Source of the DNA: Gammaproteobacteria bacterium
GTDB lineage: Bacteria > Pseudomonadota > Gammaproteobacteria > GCA-001735895
DNA length: 6,613 nucleotides
Assembly (NCBI GenBank): GCA_021767985.1
Contig: JAASSH010000123.1
Location: 1-6,613, forward strand
Direction: 5' to 3'
This document shows positions 1 to 6,613 of this stretch, piece after piece. The position numbers and the translations under genes are program-made. Below the pieces are notes generated by a model that worked only from the letters and a program-made list of their open reading frames with translations, did not search any database and was not told where the DNA came from. How positions within the stretch are numbered: position 1 is the first letter of the stretch; every line of letters begins with the position of its first letter.

Positions 1-434
1 ATCTCGATGATGTCGACGTTTCGGCCGAGTTACGCCAGGAGCGAACCGGTGACGCGGCGTCCAGGGTGGCACGTCATCCCCTGGTGCGCGAACGCCTGCT
101 GGGGCTGCAGCGCGGCTTTTTCAGGCCTCCGGGGCTGGTTGCCGACGGGCGTGATATGGGCACCGTGGTGTTCCCCGATGCCCGTTTTAAGTTCTTTTTG
201 TACGCAAGCCCCGAAATTCGTGCGCAAAGACGATATAAGCAGTTGATAAATATGGGGTTATCGGCTAATATCCCGCAGCTCCAGGCGGACATAGCCGAAC
301 GTGACGAACGCGATCAAAGTCGAACTGTCTCACCGCTCGTGCCCGCCGAAGACGCTCTGGTTGTGGAATCCAGTTTGCTCGACCTGGCGCAGGTAACGGA
401 ACTCGTGCTGAGCCATATTAGAGAGAAACAGTAA
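1..434 (+). CDS. cmk: Cytidylate kinase (CMP/dCMP kinase), 3' part only
   Basis: Cytosolic nucleotide salvage enzyme that uses ATP to phosphorylate CMP and dCMP to the diphosphates. The gene is cut by the left edge: its reading frame starts at base 3 and runs for 143 codons to TAA at 432-434. The family is about 225 residues long, so roughly the first 80 are missing, including the ATP-binding P-loop. What remains matches the C-terminal part of E. coli Cmk: the CMP-binding stretch ADGRDMGTVVFPDA (fragment residues 47-60), the arginine-rich lid region around RAQRRYKQL (73-81), and the signature ERDERDQSR (99-107) followed by PLVPAEDALV (111-120). Methionine or valine codons from base 66 onward are internal, because clear Cmk sequence (DVSAELR...) lies upstream in the same frame. 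The cmk-rpsA order is widely conserved in Gammaproteobacteria. Bases 236-275 are unusually AT-rich for this gene. Identification is secure; the start lies outside the window. Confidence 0.96.
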   Translation, partial: LDDVDVSAELRQERTGDAASRVARHPLVRERLLGLQRGFFRPPGLVADGRDMGTVVFPDARFKFFLYASPEIRAQRRYKQLINMGLSANIPQLQADIAERDERDQSRTVSPLVPAEDALVVESSLLDLAQVTELVLSHIREKQ

Positions 435-452
435 CCACGACCTTATCAAGGC

Positions 453-484
453 CCCTGCAGATGCACTATCTTCAGGGTTTTTTT
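453..484 (+). terminator. Intrinsic terminator after cmk
   Basis: The left arm CCCTG-C-AGAT (453-462) pairs with ATCT-T-CAGGG (468-477), giving nine base pairs around one C/T mismatch and a GCACT loop. Seven T residues follow directly (478-484). It lies 18 nt after the cmk stop. No matching A-tract precedes the stem, so it should act only on rightward transcription. It suggests that much of the cmk transcript ends here and that rpsA depends on readthrough or on its own promoter. Confidence 0.85.
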
Positions 485-518
485 AACTAACCAGATGGTT
501 AATTGTATCCGGATTAAC
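483..518 (+). promoter_or_regulatory. rpsA leader with mutually exclusive hairpins
   Basis: Between the terminator and rpsA the motif TTAAC/GTTAA occurs three times (483-487, 498-502, 514-518) in alternating orientation. This allows two exclusive RNA stems. In the first, TAACC (488-492) pairs with GGTTA (497-501) around an AGAT loop. In the second, GTTAAT (498-503) pairs with ATTAAC (513-518) around a nine-base loop. In E. coli and other gammaproteobacteria the structured rpsA leader is the site where S1 represses its own translation. Assigning that role here is inference from position and structure only. I see no convincing -35/-10 pair in this stretch. Confidence 0.4.
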
Positions 519-535
519 TGTCGTGAAACTCTTTT

Positions 536-539
536 AGGA
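536..539 (+). promoter_or_regulatory. Ribosome binding site of rpsA
   Basis: AGGA lies seven bases before the ATG at 547, the normal Shine-Dalgarno distance. It supports that start. It is the only clear Shine-Dalgarno sequence before a gene in the window, and it is notable because the E. coli rpsA leader is known for lacking a strong one. Confidence 0.7.
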
Positions 540-546
540 TTCTTCC

Positions 547-2220
547 ATGTCTGAAAACTTTGCAGAAATGTTTGAGCAAAGCATTAACCAAATGAATATG
601 CGCGTCGGTGAAATAATCACTGGCGAGGTTGTCGATATCAACCGGGATGTTGTCATCGTCAACGCGGGCCTCAAGTCCGAGGGTGTTATCCCGGTAGAAC
701 AATTTTACGATGAAAACGGCGAGCTCGACGTCAAGGTCGGCGATACGGTCGAGGTTGCGCTGGATTCATTCGAAGACGGCTATGGCGAATCACGCCTGTC
801 GCGTGAAAAAGCCAAGCGCGCACGCGCCTGGACCCGCCTCGAGCAGGCCCAGCAGGCCGACGAAATCGTTACCGGGCGCTTTACCGGTAAGGTCAAGGGC
901 GGCTTCACCGTCGATATCGGCGAAATTCGCGCCTTCCTGCCCGGTTCGCTGGTGGACGTGCGTCCGGTGCGCGACACTGCCTATCTCGAGGAAAAGGAAC
1001 TCGAGTTCAAGATCATCAAGCTCGACCAGAAGCGCAACAATGTCGTCGTTTCCCGCCGTGCCGTGGTCGAGAAAGAGTTCAGCGAAGAACGCGAAAAGCT
1101 GCTGGAAACCCTGAAAGAGGGTGAACGCGTGCGCGGTATCGTCAAGAACCTGACCGATTATGGCGCCTTCCTCGATCTGGGTGGTATCGACGGTCTGTTG
1201 CACATTACCGACATGGCCTGGAAACGTGTCAAGCATCCGTCCGAAGTAGTCGAAATCGGCCAGGAGATCGATGTCGTAGTACTCAAGTTCGACCGTGAAA
1301 AGAATCGGGTCTCGCTTGGCCTCAAGCAAATGGGCGATGATCCCTGGGAAAATCTCATGCGTCGTTACCCGGAAGGCACGCGCCTGTTCGGCCACGTCAG
1401 CAACATTACCGACTATGGCTGTTTCGTCGAGATCGAAGATGGCGTCGAAGGCCTGGTGCACGTTTCCGAAATGGACTGGACCAACAAGAATGTCAATCCC
1501 AACAAGGTTGTCACTCTCGGAGATGAAGTCGAGGTCGTGATCCTCGAGATCGACGAGGAACGTCGCCGTATTTCGCTTGGCATGAAGCAGTGCAAGGCAA
1601 ATCCCTGGGAAGAATTCGGTACTACCAACAACAAGGGCGACATCATTTCCGGCAAGATCAAGTCGATTACCGATTTCGGTATCTTTATCGGGCTGGAGGG
1701 AAATATCGATGGCCTGATTCATCTCACCGACCTGTCCTGGAACAAGCCAGGTGAGGAAGCGGTGCGCGAATATCAAAAGGGACAGGAAGTCGAAGCCATG
1801 GTATTGTCGATCGATCCCGAGCGTGAGCGCATCTCGCTGGGCATCAAGCAGATCGAAAAAGATCCGTTCGCGAGCTTTATCGCGGACAAGCCCAAGGGTA
1901 GTATTGTATCTGGCACGGTTGTGTCAGTTGATGCCAAGGCGGCAGTGGTCGATCTCGGCGATGGCATCGAGGGTCTGTTACGGGCTTCCGAGATGGCCAA
2001 GGACCGGGTAGAGGACGCCCGTTCGTTTCTTAATGAAGGCGACCAGATCGAAGCCAAGATAACCGGAATGGACCGCAAGGGGCGTAGTATTTACCTGTCG
2101 ATCAAAGCCAAGGATAGCGATGAGGAACAGGAAGCGTTGAAAGATTACGCGGCCAGTAGCGATGCCAAGGCGGCCACTACGAGCTTTGGTGATCTGCTCA
2201 AGGAAAAAATGGATTCCTGA
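547..2220 (+). CDS. rpsA: 30S ribosomal protein S1
   Basis: Large RNA-binding protein of the small ribosomal subunit. It captures and unwinds mRNA leaders and is most important for mRNAs that are structured or lack a Shine-Dalgarno sequence. The 557 residues equal the E. coli length and hold six S1 (OB-fold) repeats at about 21-88, 105-172, 192-260, 277-347, 364-435 and 451-520. Repeats 3-5 carry the typical core ([30 protein letters not shown], then [12 protein letters not shown] segments and a closing RVSLGLK-type strand). In the family, repeats 1-2 dock on the 30S subunit through S2, and repeats 3-6 bind RNA. The tail ends [11 protein letters not shown], as in Pseudomonas-like S1 proteins and unlike the enteric tail. 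The ATG at 547 has AGGA seven bases upstream. S1 usually represses its own mRNA, and the leader just upstream could serve that. ihfB follows, as in most gammaproteobacteria. Confidence 0.98.
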   Translation: MSENFAEMFEQSINQMNMRVGEIITGEVVDINRDVVIVNAGLKSEGVIPVEQFYDENGELDVKVGDTVEVALDSFEDGYGESRLSREKAKRARAWTRLEQAQQADEIVTGRFTGKVKGGFTVDIGEIRAFLPGSLVDVRPVRDTAYLEEKELEFKIIKLDQKRNNVVVSRRAVVEKEFSEEREKLLETLKEGERVRGIVKNLTDYGAFLDLGGIDGLLHITDMAWKRVKHPSEVVEIGQEIDVVVLKFDREKNRVSLGLKQMGDDPWENLMRRYPEGTRLFGHVSNITDYGCFVEIEDGVEGLVHVSEMDWTNKNVNPNKVVTLGDEVEVVILEIDEERRRISLGMKQCKANPWEEFGTTNNKGDIISGKIKSITDFGIFIGLEGNIDGLIHLTDLSWNKPGEEAVREYQKGQEVEAMVLSIDPERERISLGIKQIEKDPFASFIADKPKGSIVSGTVVSVDAKAAVVDLGDGIEGLLRASEMAKDRVEDARSFLNEGDQIEAKITGMDRKGRSIYLSIKAKDSDEEQEALKDYAASSDAKAATTSFGDLLKEKMDS

Positions 2221-2230
2221 TCCACAATCG

Positions 2231-2253
2231 GGTGGCGGGGACATCCCGCCACC
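2231..2253 (+). other. Perfect 9-bp GC-rich hairpin between rpsA and ihfB
   Basis: GGTGGCGGG (2231-2239) and CCCGCCACC (2245-2253) are perfect inverted copies around a GACAT loop, starting 10 nt after the rpsA stop. No T-run follows on either strand, so it is not a standard intrinsic terminator. Its last two bases are shared with a weaker possible stem, CCAAT (2252-2256) with ATTGG (2264-2268). It could protect the rpsA 3' end, mark a processing site, or weaken readthrough into ihfB. The pairing is seen directly; the role is inference. Confidence 0.6.
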
Positions 2254-2303
2254 AATCCAGATTATTGGACCAAGAGATGAACGAAACAGAATTTGTACCA
2301 TCG

Positions 2304-2588
2304 ATGACCAAATCGGACCTGATCGATAATCTAGCGAGAAATCAGGGACACCTGGCTTATAAGGACGTCGAGCTGGCGGTAAAAAGTTTGATCGAAATGA
2401 TGAGCAGCGCACTGTCAAACGGTGAACGCATTGAAATCAGGGGATTTGGCAGTTTCAGCCTGCATTATCGGCCACCGAGAACGGGGCGTAACCCGAAGTC
2501 GGGTGAAAAGGTGGATTTACCCGGTAAATACGTACCGCATTTCAAACCCGGCAAGGAGTTGCGCGATCGCGCCAATAATCAGAAATAG
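2304..2588 (+). CDS. ihfB: Integration host factor subunit beta
   Basis: Small nucleoid protein that pairs with IHF alpha (not in this window). The heterodimer binds specific sites and bends DNA sharply, assisting transcription, recombination and replication initiation. From the ATG at 2304 the product is 94 residues, the family length, and aligns with E. coli IhfB without gaps. It keeps E44 and R46 of the EIR motif, the intercalating P64 in GRNPKSG on the beta arm, and the closing [13 protein letters not shown] block. The frame is open further upstream. ATG 2277 would add nine residues (MNETEFVPS) and has a weak GGA seven bases before it, while 2304 has no Shine-Dalgarno sequence. I prefer 2304 because the family nearly always begins MTKS and the numbering of key residues then fits exactly. 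It follows rpsA and is probably cotranscribed with it, the intervening hairpin notwithstanding. Confidence 0.96.
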   Translation: MTKSDLIDNLARNQGHLAYKDVELAVKSLIEMMSSALSNGERIEIRGFGSFSLHYRPPRTGRNPKSGEKVDLPGKYVPHFKPGKELRDRANNQK

Positions 2589-2627
2589 CCTCATTCAAGC
2601 CGTCCAGCCGGATACGGCCACTTAACT

Positions 2628-3782
2628 ATGGATATCTGGCTTTTCCTGTTAGTCCTGGCCGCAATCATCATCGGCTGGTTGCTAGGGCGGTGGCAACCTT
2701 TCAAGCGAAAAGGCGAGCAGCAGAGGCCAGATCAATTTTCCGAACGCTACGCCAGGGGCTTGAACTACCTGCTGGCGGACGATTCGGACAACGCGATAAA
2801 GATATTCACCGACCTGATCGAGGTCAACAAGGACACCATCGAAATCCATATCGCCCTGGGTAATCTGTTTCGTTCCAAGGGCGAAGTGGATCGCGCCATA
2901 AAGGTGCATCAGAACCTGCTGGCGCGACCGAACCTGACTCGCAGACAACGCCAAATGGCGATTGCCGAGCTGGCCAGCGATTATCTAAAGGCCGGGTTGC
3001 TCGATCGCGCGGAAAAGCTTTATCGGGAAATGATCGATCTCGATGTCGACACCAGCCATGCCTATCGCCGGCTGCTCGATCTGTATATTACCGAGAAATC
3101 CTGGAGTGAAGCGGTCGAGTGCGCCGAGGCCCTGTACCAGATGGATGAGCCAGAAGCGGACGTCGCCTACAGCCAGTGCCTGTGTGAAATTGCCAGCGAG
3201 GCAATCGACAGTGGTAACAATCGGCTGGCGCGTAAAAATCTCGATCGTGCAATCGAAGTCGATCCGGATTGTGTACGAGCGGCGTTGTTGCTGATCAAAC
3301 TGCATATGAATACCGATAATCTGGCCGCGGCAAAACGAATATTCCAGCGACTGACGCGTGAGAGCCCGGAATACATGGGGCTGTATATCGAACCTGCGCA
3401 CCAGATCTATCTCAACCGCGAGGCTGCCGTTTACCAGGATTTTCTACAGCAGCAATACAAGCGGCACCCGTCGACGCGTCTCGCGATTGCCTTGCTCGAG
3501 CAGTATGCTCGTAATGACGAAATCGATAAGGCGCGAGAATTTCTATCCGATATACTGCATCAATCACCGTCGTTCGAGGCCTTTGAGTTCGCGCTGCGCT
3601 TTCTTAAGTCAAACCCCGATCAGCTCGGCGAGACCTGGGAGACCCTGTCGACATTTCTGAAAACGCTGCAGGACAAGAAAACCGAGTATGTTTGTGCACG
3701 TTGTGGTTATGAAAGCCATGCGATACAGTGGCTTTGTCCGAGCTGTCGCAACTGGGCTTCGATGAAGCAGATCAAGCTATGA
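2628..3782 (+). CDS. lapB: LPS assembly protein B (YciM), TPR and zinc-ribbon protein
   Basis: Inner-membrane regulator of lipopolysaccharide synthesis. In E. coli LapB presents LpxC, the committed enzyme of lipid A synthesis, to the protease FtsH. The product has 384 residues (E. coli 389). It begins with one membrane helix (about 4-20, [17 protein letters not shown]), then a basic stretch that should face the cytoplasm. TPR-like helical repeats follow, of which about 41-248 are recognisable (for example [19 protein letters not shown], 73-91). It ends with a rubredoxin-like metal site made by C356-x-x-C359 and C370-x-x-C373, next to the conserved LCPSCRNW. All parts needed for the known function are present. 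The ATG at 2628 places the membrane helix correctly at the N-terminus but has no Shine-Dalgarno sequence. In many relatives a small membrane gene, lapA, lies between ihfB and lapB; here only 39 nt separate them. Its stop overlaps the pyrF start (ATGA). Confidence 0.95.
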   Translation: MDIWLFLLVLAAIIIGWLLGRWQPFKRKGEQQRPDQFSERYARGLNYLLADDSDNAIKIFTDLIEVNKDTIEIHIALGNLFRSKGEVDRAIKVHQNLLARPNLTRRQRQMAIAELASDYLKAGLLDRAEKLYREMIDLDVDTSHAYRRLLDLYITEKSWSEAVECAEALYQMDEPEADVAYSQCLCEIASEAIDSGNNRLARKNLDRAIEVDPDCVRAALLLIKLHMNTDNLAAAKRIFQRLTRESPEYMGLYIEPAHQIYLNREAAVYQDFLQQQYKRHPSTRLAIALLEQYARNDEIDKAREFLSDILHQSPSFEAFEFALRFLKSNPDQLGETWETLSTFLKTLQDKKTEYVCARCGYESHAIQWLCPSCRNWASMKQIKL

Positions 3783-4471
3783 AAGATCCTAAAATTATCG
3801 TTGCGCTCGACTTCCCCGATCACGATCAGGCTATCGAGTTTTCCCGTAAGACTTCTCCCGATCAGTGCCGCTTGAAAGTCGGTAAGGAATTGTTTACCAG
3901 TGCCGGACCGGCGCTGGTCGAAGCGCTGGTCGATAGCGGCTACGATGTATTTCTCGATCTGAAGTTTCACGATATACCGAACACGGTTAAAAAAGCCGCC
4001 AGCGCCGCCGCCAAACTGGGTGTCTGGATGCTGAACGTGCATGCCCTCGGCGGATCGGAGATGATGCGGGCCGCACGTGAAGGTATAGAAGTAATTGCAC
4101 ATCGCCCGTTCCTGATCGCGGTTACCGTGCTGACCAGCATGTCGTCTCGCGATTTAAACGAAATCGGTATGGAGATGCCGTTGCCGCAACTGGTCGACCG
4201 ATTAGCGCAAAGCAGCATCGATAGCGGTCTCGACGGAGTTGTCTGCTCCGCCCGGGAAGCTCCCGCACTGCGCGCCTCTATCGGCGATGCCGCATTGCTG
4301 GTGACTCCCGGAATCCGACCCGAGTGGGCAGCCGCGGACGATCAACATCGCATCGTGACGCCGCGCCAGGCACTGGCGAACGGCGCCAGTTATCTGGTGA
4401 TTGGACGTCCGATCACCCAGCACGAGGATCCGGCCGAAGCGCTGAGGCTGATCACGCAATCGATTTCATAG
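3779..4471 (+). CDS. pyrF: Orotidine 5'-phosphate decarboxylase
   Basis: Last enzyme of de novo UMP synthesis: it decarboxylates orotidine monophosphate, without a cofactor, as a cytosolic TIM-barrel dimer. The 230 residues match the usual bacterial length. Visible hallmarks are K33 in RLKVGKE, the catalytic Asp-Lys-Asp set in [10 protein letters not shown] (D60, K62, D65), the strand ending in IAVTVLTSM (113-121), and the phosphate-binding segments TPGIRP (176-181) and VIGRPIT (207-213). The frame is open back to 3728, but those extra 17 codons lie inside the end of lapB. The ATG at 3779 forms a 4-nt ATGA overlap with the lapB stop, and its product starts at the usual distance before the first strand ([10 protein letters not shown]). 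The overlap and the lack of a Shine-Dalgarno sequence suggest translation coupled to lapB. The lapB-pyrF pair also occurs in E. coli. Confidence 0.98.
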   Translation: MKDPKIIVALDFPDHDQAIEFSRKTSPDQCRLKVGKELFTSAGPALVEALVDSGYDVFLDLKFHDIPNTVKKAASAAAKLGVWMLNVHALGGSEMMRAAREGIEVIAHRPFLIAVTVLTSMSSRDLNEIGMEMPLPQLVDRLAQSSIDSGLDGVVCSAREAPALRASIGDAALLVTPGIRPEWAAADDQHRIVTPRQALANGASYLVIGRPITQHEDPAEALRLITQSIS

Positions 4472-4490
4472 TCGGCAAGGGGCAGGGCTG

Positions 4491-4519
4491 ATGACAGCCA
4501 TCGGGCGAATCGTTACACT
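4491..4519 (+). promoter_or_regulatory. Candidate sigma70-type promoter for accA
   Basis: ATGACA (4491-4496, five of six matches to TTGACA) and TACACT (4514-4519, four of six to TATAAT) are separated by the ideal 17 bases. Transcription would start near 4526, about 25 bases before accA. The gap between pyrF and accA (80 nt) is the second largest in the window after cmk-rpsA, and no T-run terminator lies in it. A small stem, GGCTG (4486-4490) with CAGCC (4495-4499), overlaps the -35 region. There is no extended -10. This is consensus matching by eye only. Confidence 0.4.
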
Positions 4520-4551
4520 ATTGCCAGATTTGATCATTACAACGACTATAA

Positions 4552-5511
4552 ATGGATCCCAACTTTCTAGAGTTTGAACAGCCGATCGCTGAGCTCCAGG
4601 CCAAAATTTCCGAGTTGCGTTATGTCACCGATGACTCTGACATAAACATCAGCCAGGAAATAAAAACCCTCGAGCGCAAGGCCGAGTCGTTGACCACGTC
4701 GATATTTTCGAAACTTTCGGCATGGCAGATTTCACAACTATCGCGGCATCCCAACCGGCCATACTCGACCGACTATATCGAACGTATCTTTACCGACTTC
4801 GAGTACCTGCATGGCGATCGCGCATTTGCCGACGATTATCCCGTCGTCGGTGGCGTCGGAAGGCTGGAGGGCAAGCCGGTGATGGTGATCGGACAGCAGA
4901 AGGGACGCGATACGCGCGAAAAAATCAAGCGTAATTTCGGCATGCCGCGACCCGAGGGTTACCGCAAGGCGCTGCGTCTGATGAAGATGGCCGAGAAATT
5001 TAAAATGCCCCTGCTGACACTGGTCGACACGCCAGGCGCCTACCCGGGTATCGGCGCCGAGGAGCGCGGGCAGAGCGAAGCGATTGCGCGTAATCTGTAT
5101 ACCCTGGCCGAGTTAAAAACCCCAATCATCTGTACCGTTATCGGTGAGGGTGGATCCGGCGGCGCGCTCGCAATTTGTGTCGGCGATCGAATCAATATGC
5201 TGCAGTACGCGACCTATTCGGTTATCTCGCCCGAGGGCTGCGCGTCCATTCTGTGGAAAAGCGCCGACAAGGCCTCGCAGGCGGCCGAGGCGATGGGGAT
5301 AACTGCCGAGCGTCTGTATTCGCTCAAGTTGATCGACAGTATTATCAACGAACCGCTCGGTGGCGCGCATCGGGATTATGACCAGGTAGCCGAATCGCTC
5401 AAGCAGAACCTGGCCGAAAGCCTGGAGGCACTGGAGACGATGACTATCGACAAGTTGCTCGATAAGCGTTATCAGAAGCTGATGGCTTTTGGCAAGTACC
5501 GGGAAAGCTGA
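4552..5511 (+). CDS. accA: Acetyl-CoA carboxylase carboxyltransferase subunit alpha
   Basis: Alpha subunit of the carboxyltransferase half of acetyl-CoA carboxylase. With AccD it moves the carboxyl group from biotin on AccB to acetyl-CoA, making malonyl-CoA, the first committed step of fatty acid synthesis. The 319 residues equal the E. coli length. The N-terminal helical region opens with [16 protein letters not shown] (4-19). The crotonase-like fold shows the conserved [18 protein letters not shown] (127-144), [16 protein letters not shown] (159-174), and the glycine-rich [10 protein letters not shown] (198-207) that forms an oxyanion hole, then [16 protein letters not shown] (226-241) and EPLGGAHRD (267-275). 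The ATG at 4552 fits the family N-terminus but has no Shine-Dalgarno sequence before it. accD lies elsewhere, as is usual. A candidate promoter sits just upstream. The following gene is tilS, an adjacency also seen in Pseudomonas. Confidence 0.98.
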   Translation: MDPNFLEFEQPIAELQAKISELRYVTDDSDINISQEIKTLERKAESLTTSIFSKLSAWQISQLSRHPNRPYSTDYIERIFTDFEYLHGDRAFADDYPVVGGVGRLEGKPVMVIGQQKGRDTREKIKRNFGMPRPEGYRKALRLMKMAEKFKMPLLTLVDTPGAYPGIGAEERGQSEAIARNLYTLAELKTPIICTVIGEGGSGGALAICVGDRINMLQYATYSVISPEGCASILWKSADKASQAAEAMGITAERLYSLKLIDSIINEPLGGAHRDYDQVAESLKQNLAESLEALETMTIDKLLDKRYQKLMAFGKYRES

Positions 5512-5533
5512 CAGCTCACCGCAAGCCAGTCAC

Positions 5534-6613
5534 ATGCAATCATGCCTGGAATCGATTCCTGACGATATCCGTCGCGTCTTCGTGGCCTACAGCGGTGGTC
5601 TAGATTCCAGCGTGTTGCTGCACCTGCTGCTATCGAGCGAGCGAGGATACGAAATCCGGCCCTGGCACATCAACCATGGCCTGGTCGAGAACGCCTCGCA
5701 GATGGAGCAGTTCTGTATTCAACAGGCGCAGGTTTATGGCCTCGAAATTCGCGTCGACCGACTTGACCTGACGAACGTCGACAGCAATATCGAGGCGGTC
5801 GCGCGTCATCAACGTTACCGCCTGTTCGAAGAAAATACGCAGGCCGGCGATTGCATACTGACCGCACATCATGCCGATGATCAGGCTGAAACTTTCTTAA
5901 TGAATGCGCTACGCGGCTCGGGAGTTGCCGGGCTGCGCGGTATTGCGAAGCAGCGTCGCCTGGGTTCGTCACTGCTATTGCGTCCGCTGCTGGAATTCAG
6001 TCGCGAGCAGCTGGAAGATTACGCCAATCGGTACGAGCTCGCCTGGTTTAACGATCCCAGCAATCAAAACCCGAGATTCGACCGCAATTATCTGCGGCGC
6101 GAGATTATGCCGCTGATCAGGCAACGCTGGCCGGGTTATCAGGACGCGCTGTCGACAAGTAGCGAGATACAATCCGAGACGCAGGCCTTACTCGATGAAA
6201 TCGGATCGCAGGATTATCAGGACCTGCATATCCCGGATCCTGGCAAAATCGATCGACTGGATATCAACGGAATGTTGCAACTGTCGTTGCCGCGCCGCAA
6301 AAACCTGGTGCGTTACTGGATTACGAATGCCGAACTGCCGAATCCGCCGTTTTCCCGCTTGCAAGAACTGATGCACCAACTGCAGGCTCGACCCGACGCC
6401 ATGCCCGAGATAGTTATGCCGGACTACTCGCTGCGGATATACGATCGGCAACTTTTCCTGGTACTCGAAGGTGCGCGCGATAAATGCAGCGGTGCGTTCG
6501 ACTTTGGTCAGAGTGAAGAGATCGAGATCCCGCAGCTGAATTTACGGCTGAGTCGCAGGGAGATTTTGGGACGGTTCGGTGTTGAGGATAAAAACCAGTC
6601 ATTGACGCTAAAA
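5534..6613 (+). CDS. tilS: tRNA(Ile)-lysidine synthetase, 3' end cut by window
   Basis: Essential tRNA-modifying enzyme. It uses ATP to attach lysine to cytidine 34 of the isoleucine tRNA with anticodon CAU, so that it reads AUA and is charged with isoleucine instead of methionine. The frame is open from ATG 5534 to the last base: 360 codons with no stop, against about 430 in E. coli, so about 70 C-terminal residues lie outside. Visible features are the PP-loop AYSGGLDSSVLL (18-29), INHGL (46-50), IEAVARHQRYR (86-96), the motif TAHHADDQAETFLMNALRGSG (110-130, LRG shared with most TilS), RPLL (150-153) and DPSNQNPRFDRNYLR (174-188). The TilS middle domain follows, and the start of the C-terminal domain is near 325-360. 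The start is 22 nt after accA, with no in-frame alternative nearby and no Shine-Dalgarno sequence. It is probably cotranscribed with accA. Codons look intact throughout, with no sign of decay. Confidence 0.96.
   Translation, partial: MQSCLESIPDDIRRVFVAYSGGLDSSVLLHLLLSSERGYEIRPWHINHGLVENASQMEQFCIQQAQVYGLEIRVDRLDLTNVDSNIEAVARHQRYRLFEENTQAGDCILTAHHADDQAETFLMNALRGSGVAGLRGIAKQRRLGSSLLLRPLLEFSREQLEDYANRYELAWFNDPSNQNPRFDRNYLRREIMPLIRQRWPGYQDALSTSSEIQSETQALLDEIGSQDYQDLHIPDPGKIDRLDINGMLQLSLPRRKNLVRYWITNAELPNPPFSRLQELMHQLQARPDAMPEIVMPDYSLRIYDRQLFLVLEGARDKCSGAFDFGQSEEIEIPQLNLRLSRREILGRFGVEDKNQSLTLK

Noticed and set aside
503..540. Possible rpsA promoter elements such as TTGTAT or TAGGAT
   Set aside because: No pair of hexamers reaches a fair match at 16-18 base spacing, and TAGGAT overlaps the Shine-Dalgarno sequence.
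1120..1700. Near-repeats in the DNA, such as accgattatggcg and accgactatggct
   Set aside because: They encode the same core of successive S1 domains. This is ancient protein repeat structure, not a DNA repeat or mobile element.
790..1776. A 328-codon open frame on the - strand opposite rpsA
   Set aside because: It lies wholly within an unmistakable, strongly biased rpsA. Long antisense frames arise from such codon use, and the translation shows no recognisable domain or start signal.
2254..2266. Possible IHF binding site before ihfB (autoregulation)
   Set aside because: The match to WATCAANNNNTTR fails at three defined positions, including the TTR part.
2563..2570. GCGATCGC palindrome here and again at 4814-4821, like a HIP1 element
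   Set aside because: There are only two copies, and each falls in codons for conserved residues (RDRA in IhfB, GDRA in AccA). That is too few to claim enrichment.
2422..2625. A 67-codon + strand frame overlapping ihfB and reaching lapB, considered as a possible lapA
   Set aside because: It has no hydrophobic segments and no LapA resemblance. It is a shifted reading of ihfB.
4486..4504. Small hairpin after pyrF as a terminator
   Set aside because: The stem is only 5-6 bp, can pair in two ways, and has no T-run after it.

Overview
The window is an ordinary, tightly packed chromosomal segment of a gammaproteobacterium. All seven genes are on the + strand. The proteins resemble those of E. coli and Pseudomonas along their whole length: Cmk, 557-residue ribosomal protein S1, IHF beta, LapB, PyrF, 319-residue AccA and TilS. 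LapB and the two-subunit IHF point to Gammaproteobacteria. The gene order (lapB-pyrF next to rpsA-ihfB, then accA-tilS) and the S1 C-terminus ([11 protein letters not shown]) argue against an enteric and for another lineage of the class. The genus cannot be read from the sequence.

Layout: (1) the 3' part of cmk (to 434), followed by a clear intrinsic terminator (453-484). (2) A short AT-rich leader with competing hairpins and a Shine-Dalgarno sequence, then rpsA (547-2220). (3) A perfect 9-bp hairpin, then ihfB (family start at 2304; a start at 2277 is possible). (4) lapB (2628-3782), with no lapA gene before it, overlapping pyrF (3779-4471) by 4 nt. (5) An 80-nt gap with a plausible sigma70-type promoter, then accA (4552-5511). 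(6) tilS from 5534, still open at the right edge after 360 codons. No stretch over 300 bases lacks a gene.

The genes serve core growth functions. These are pyrimidine nucleotide supply (cmk, pyrF), translation (rpsA, tilS), nucleoid architecture (ihfB), and envelope lipid supply and its control (accA for fatty acid precursors, lapB for LPS synthesis through LpxC turnover). There is likely an rpsA-ihfB-lapB-pyrF transcription unit and a second unit starting at accA.

I found no mobile element, CRISPR array, tRNA, rRNA or defence gene, and no sign of a new multi-gene system. The points worth a second look are regulatory or about layout: the cmk/rpsA terminator with no obvious downstream promoter, the rpsA leader, the rpsA-ihfB hairpin, the missing lapA, and the scarcity of Shine-Dalgarno sequences outside rpsA.
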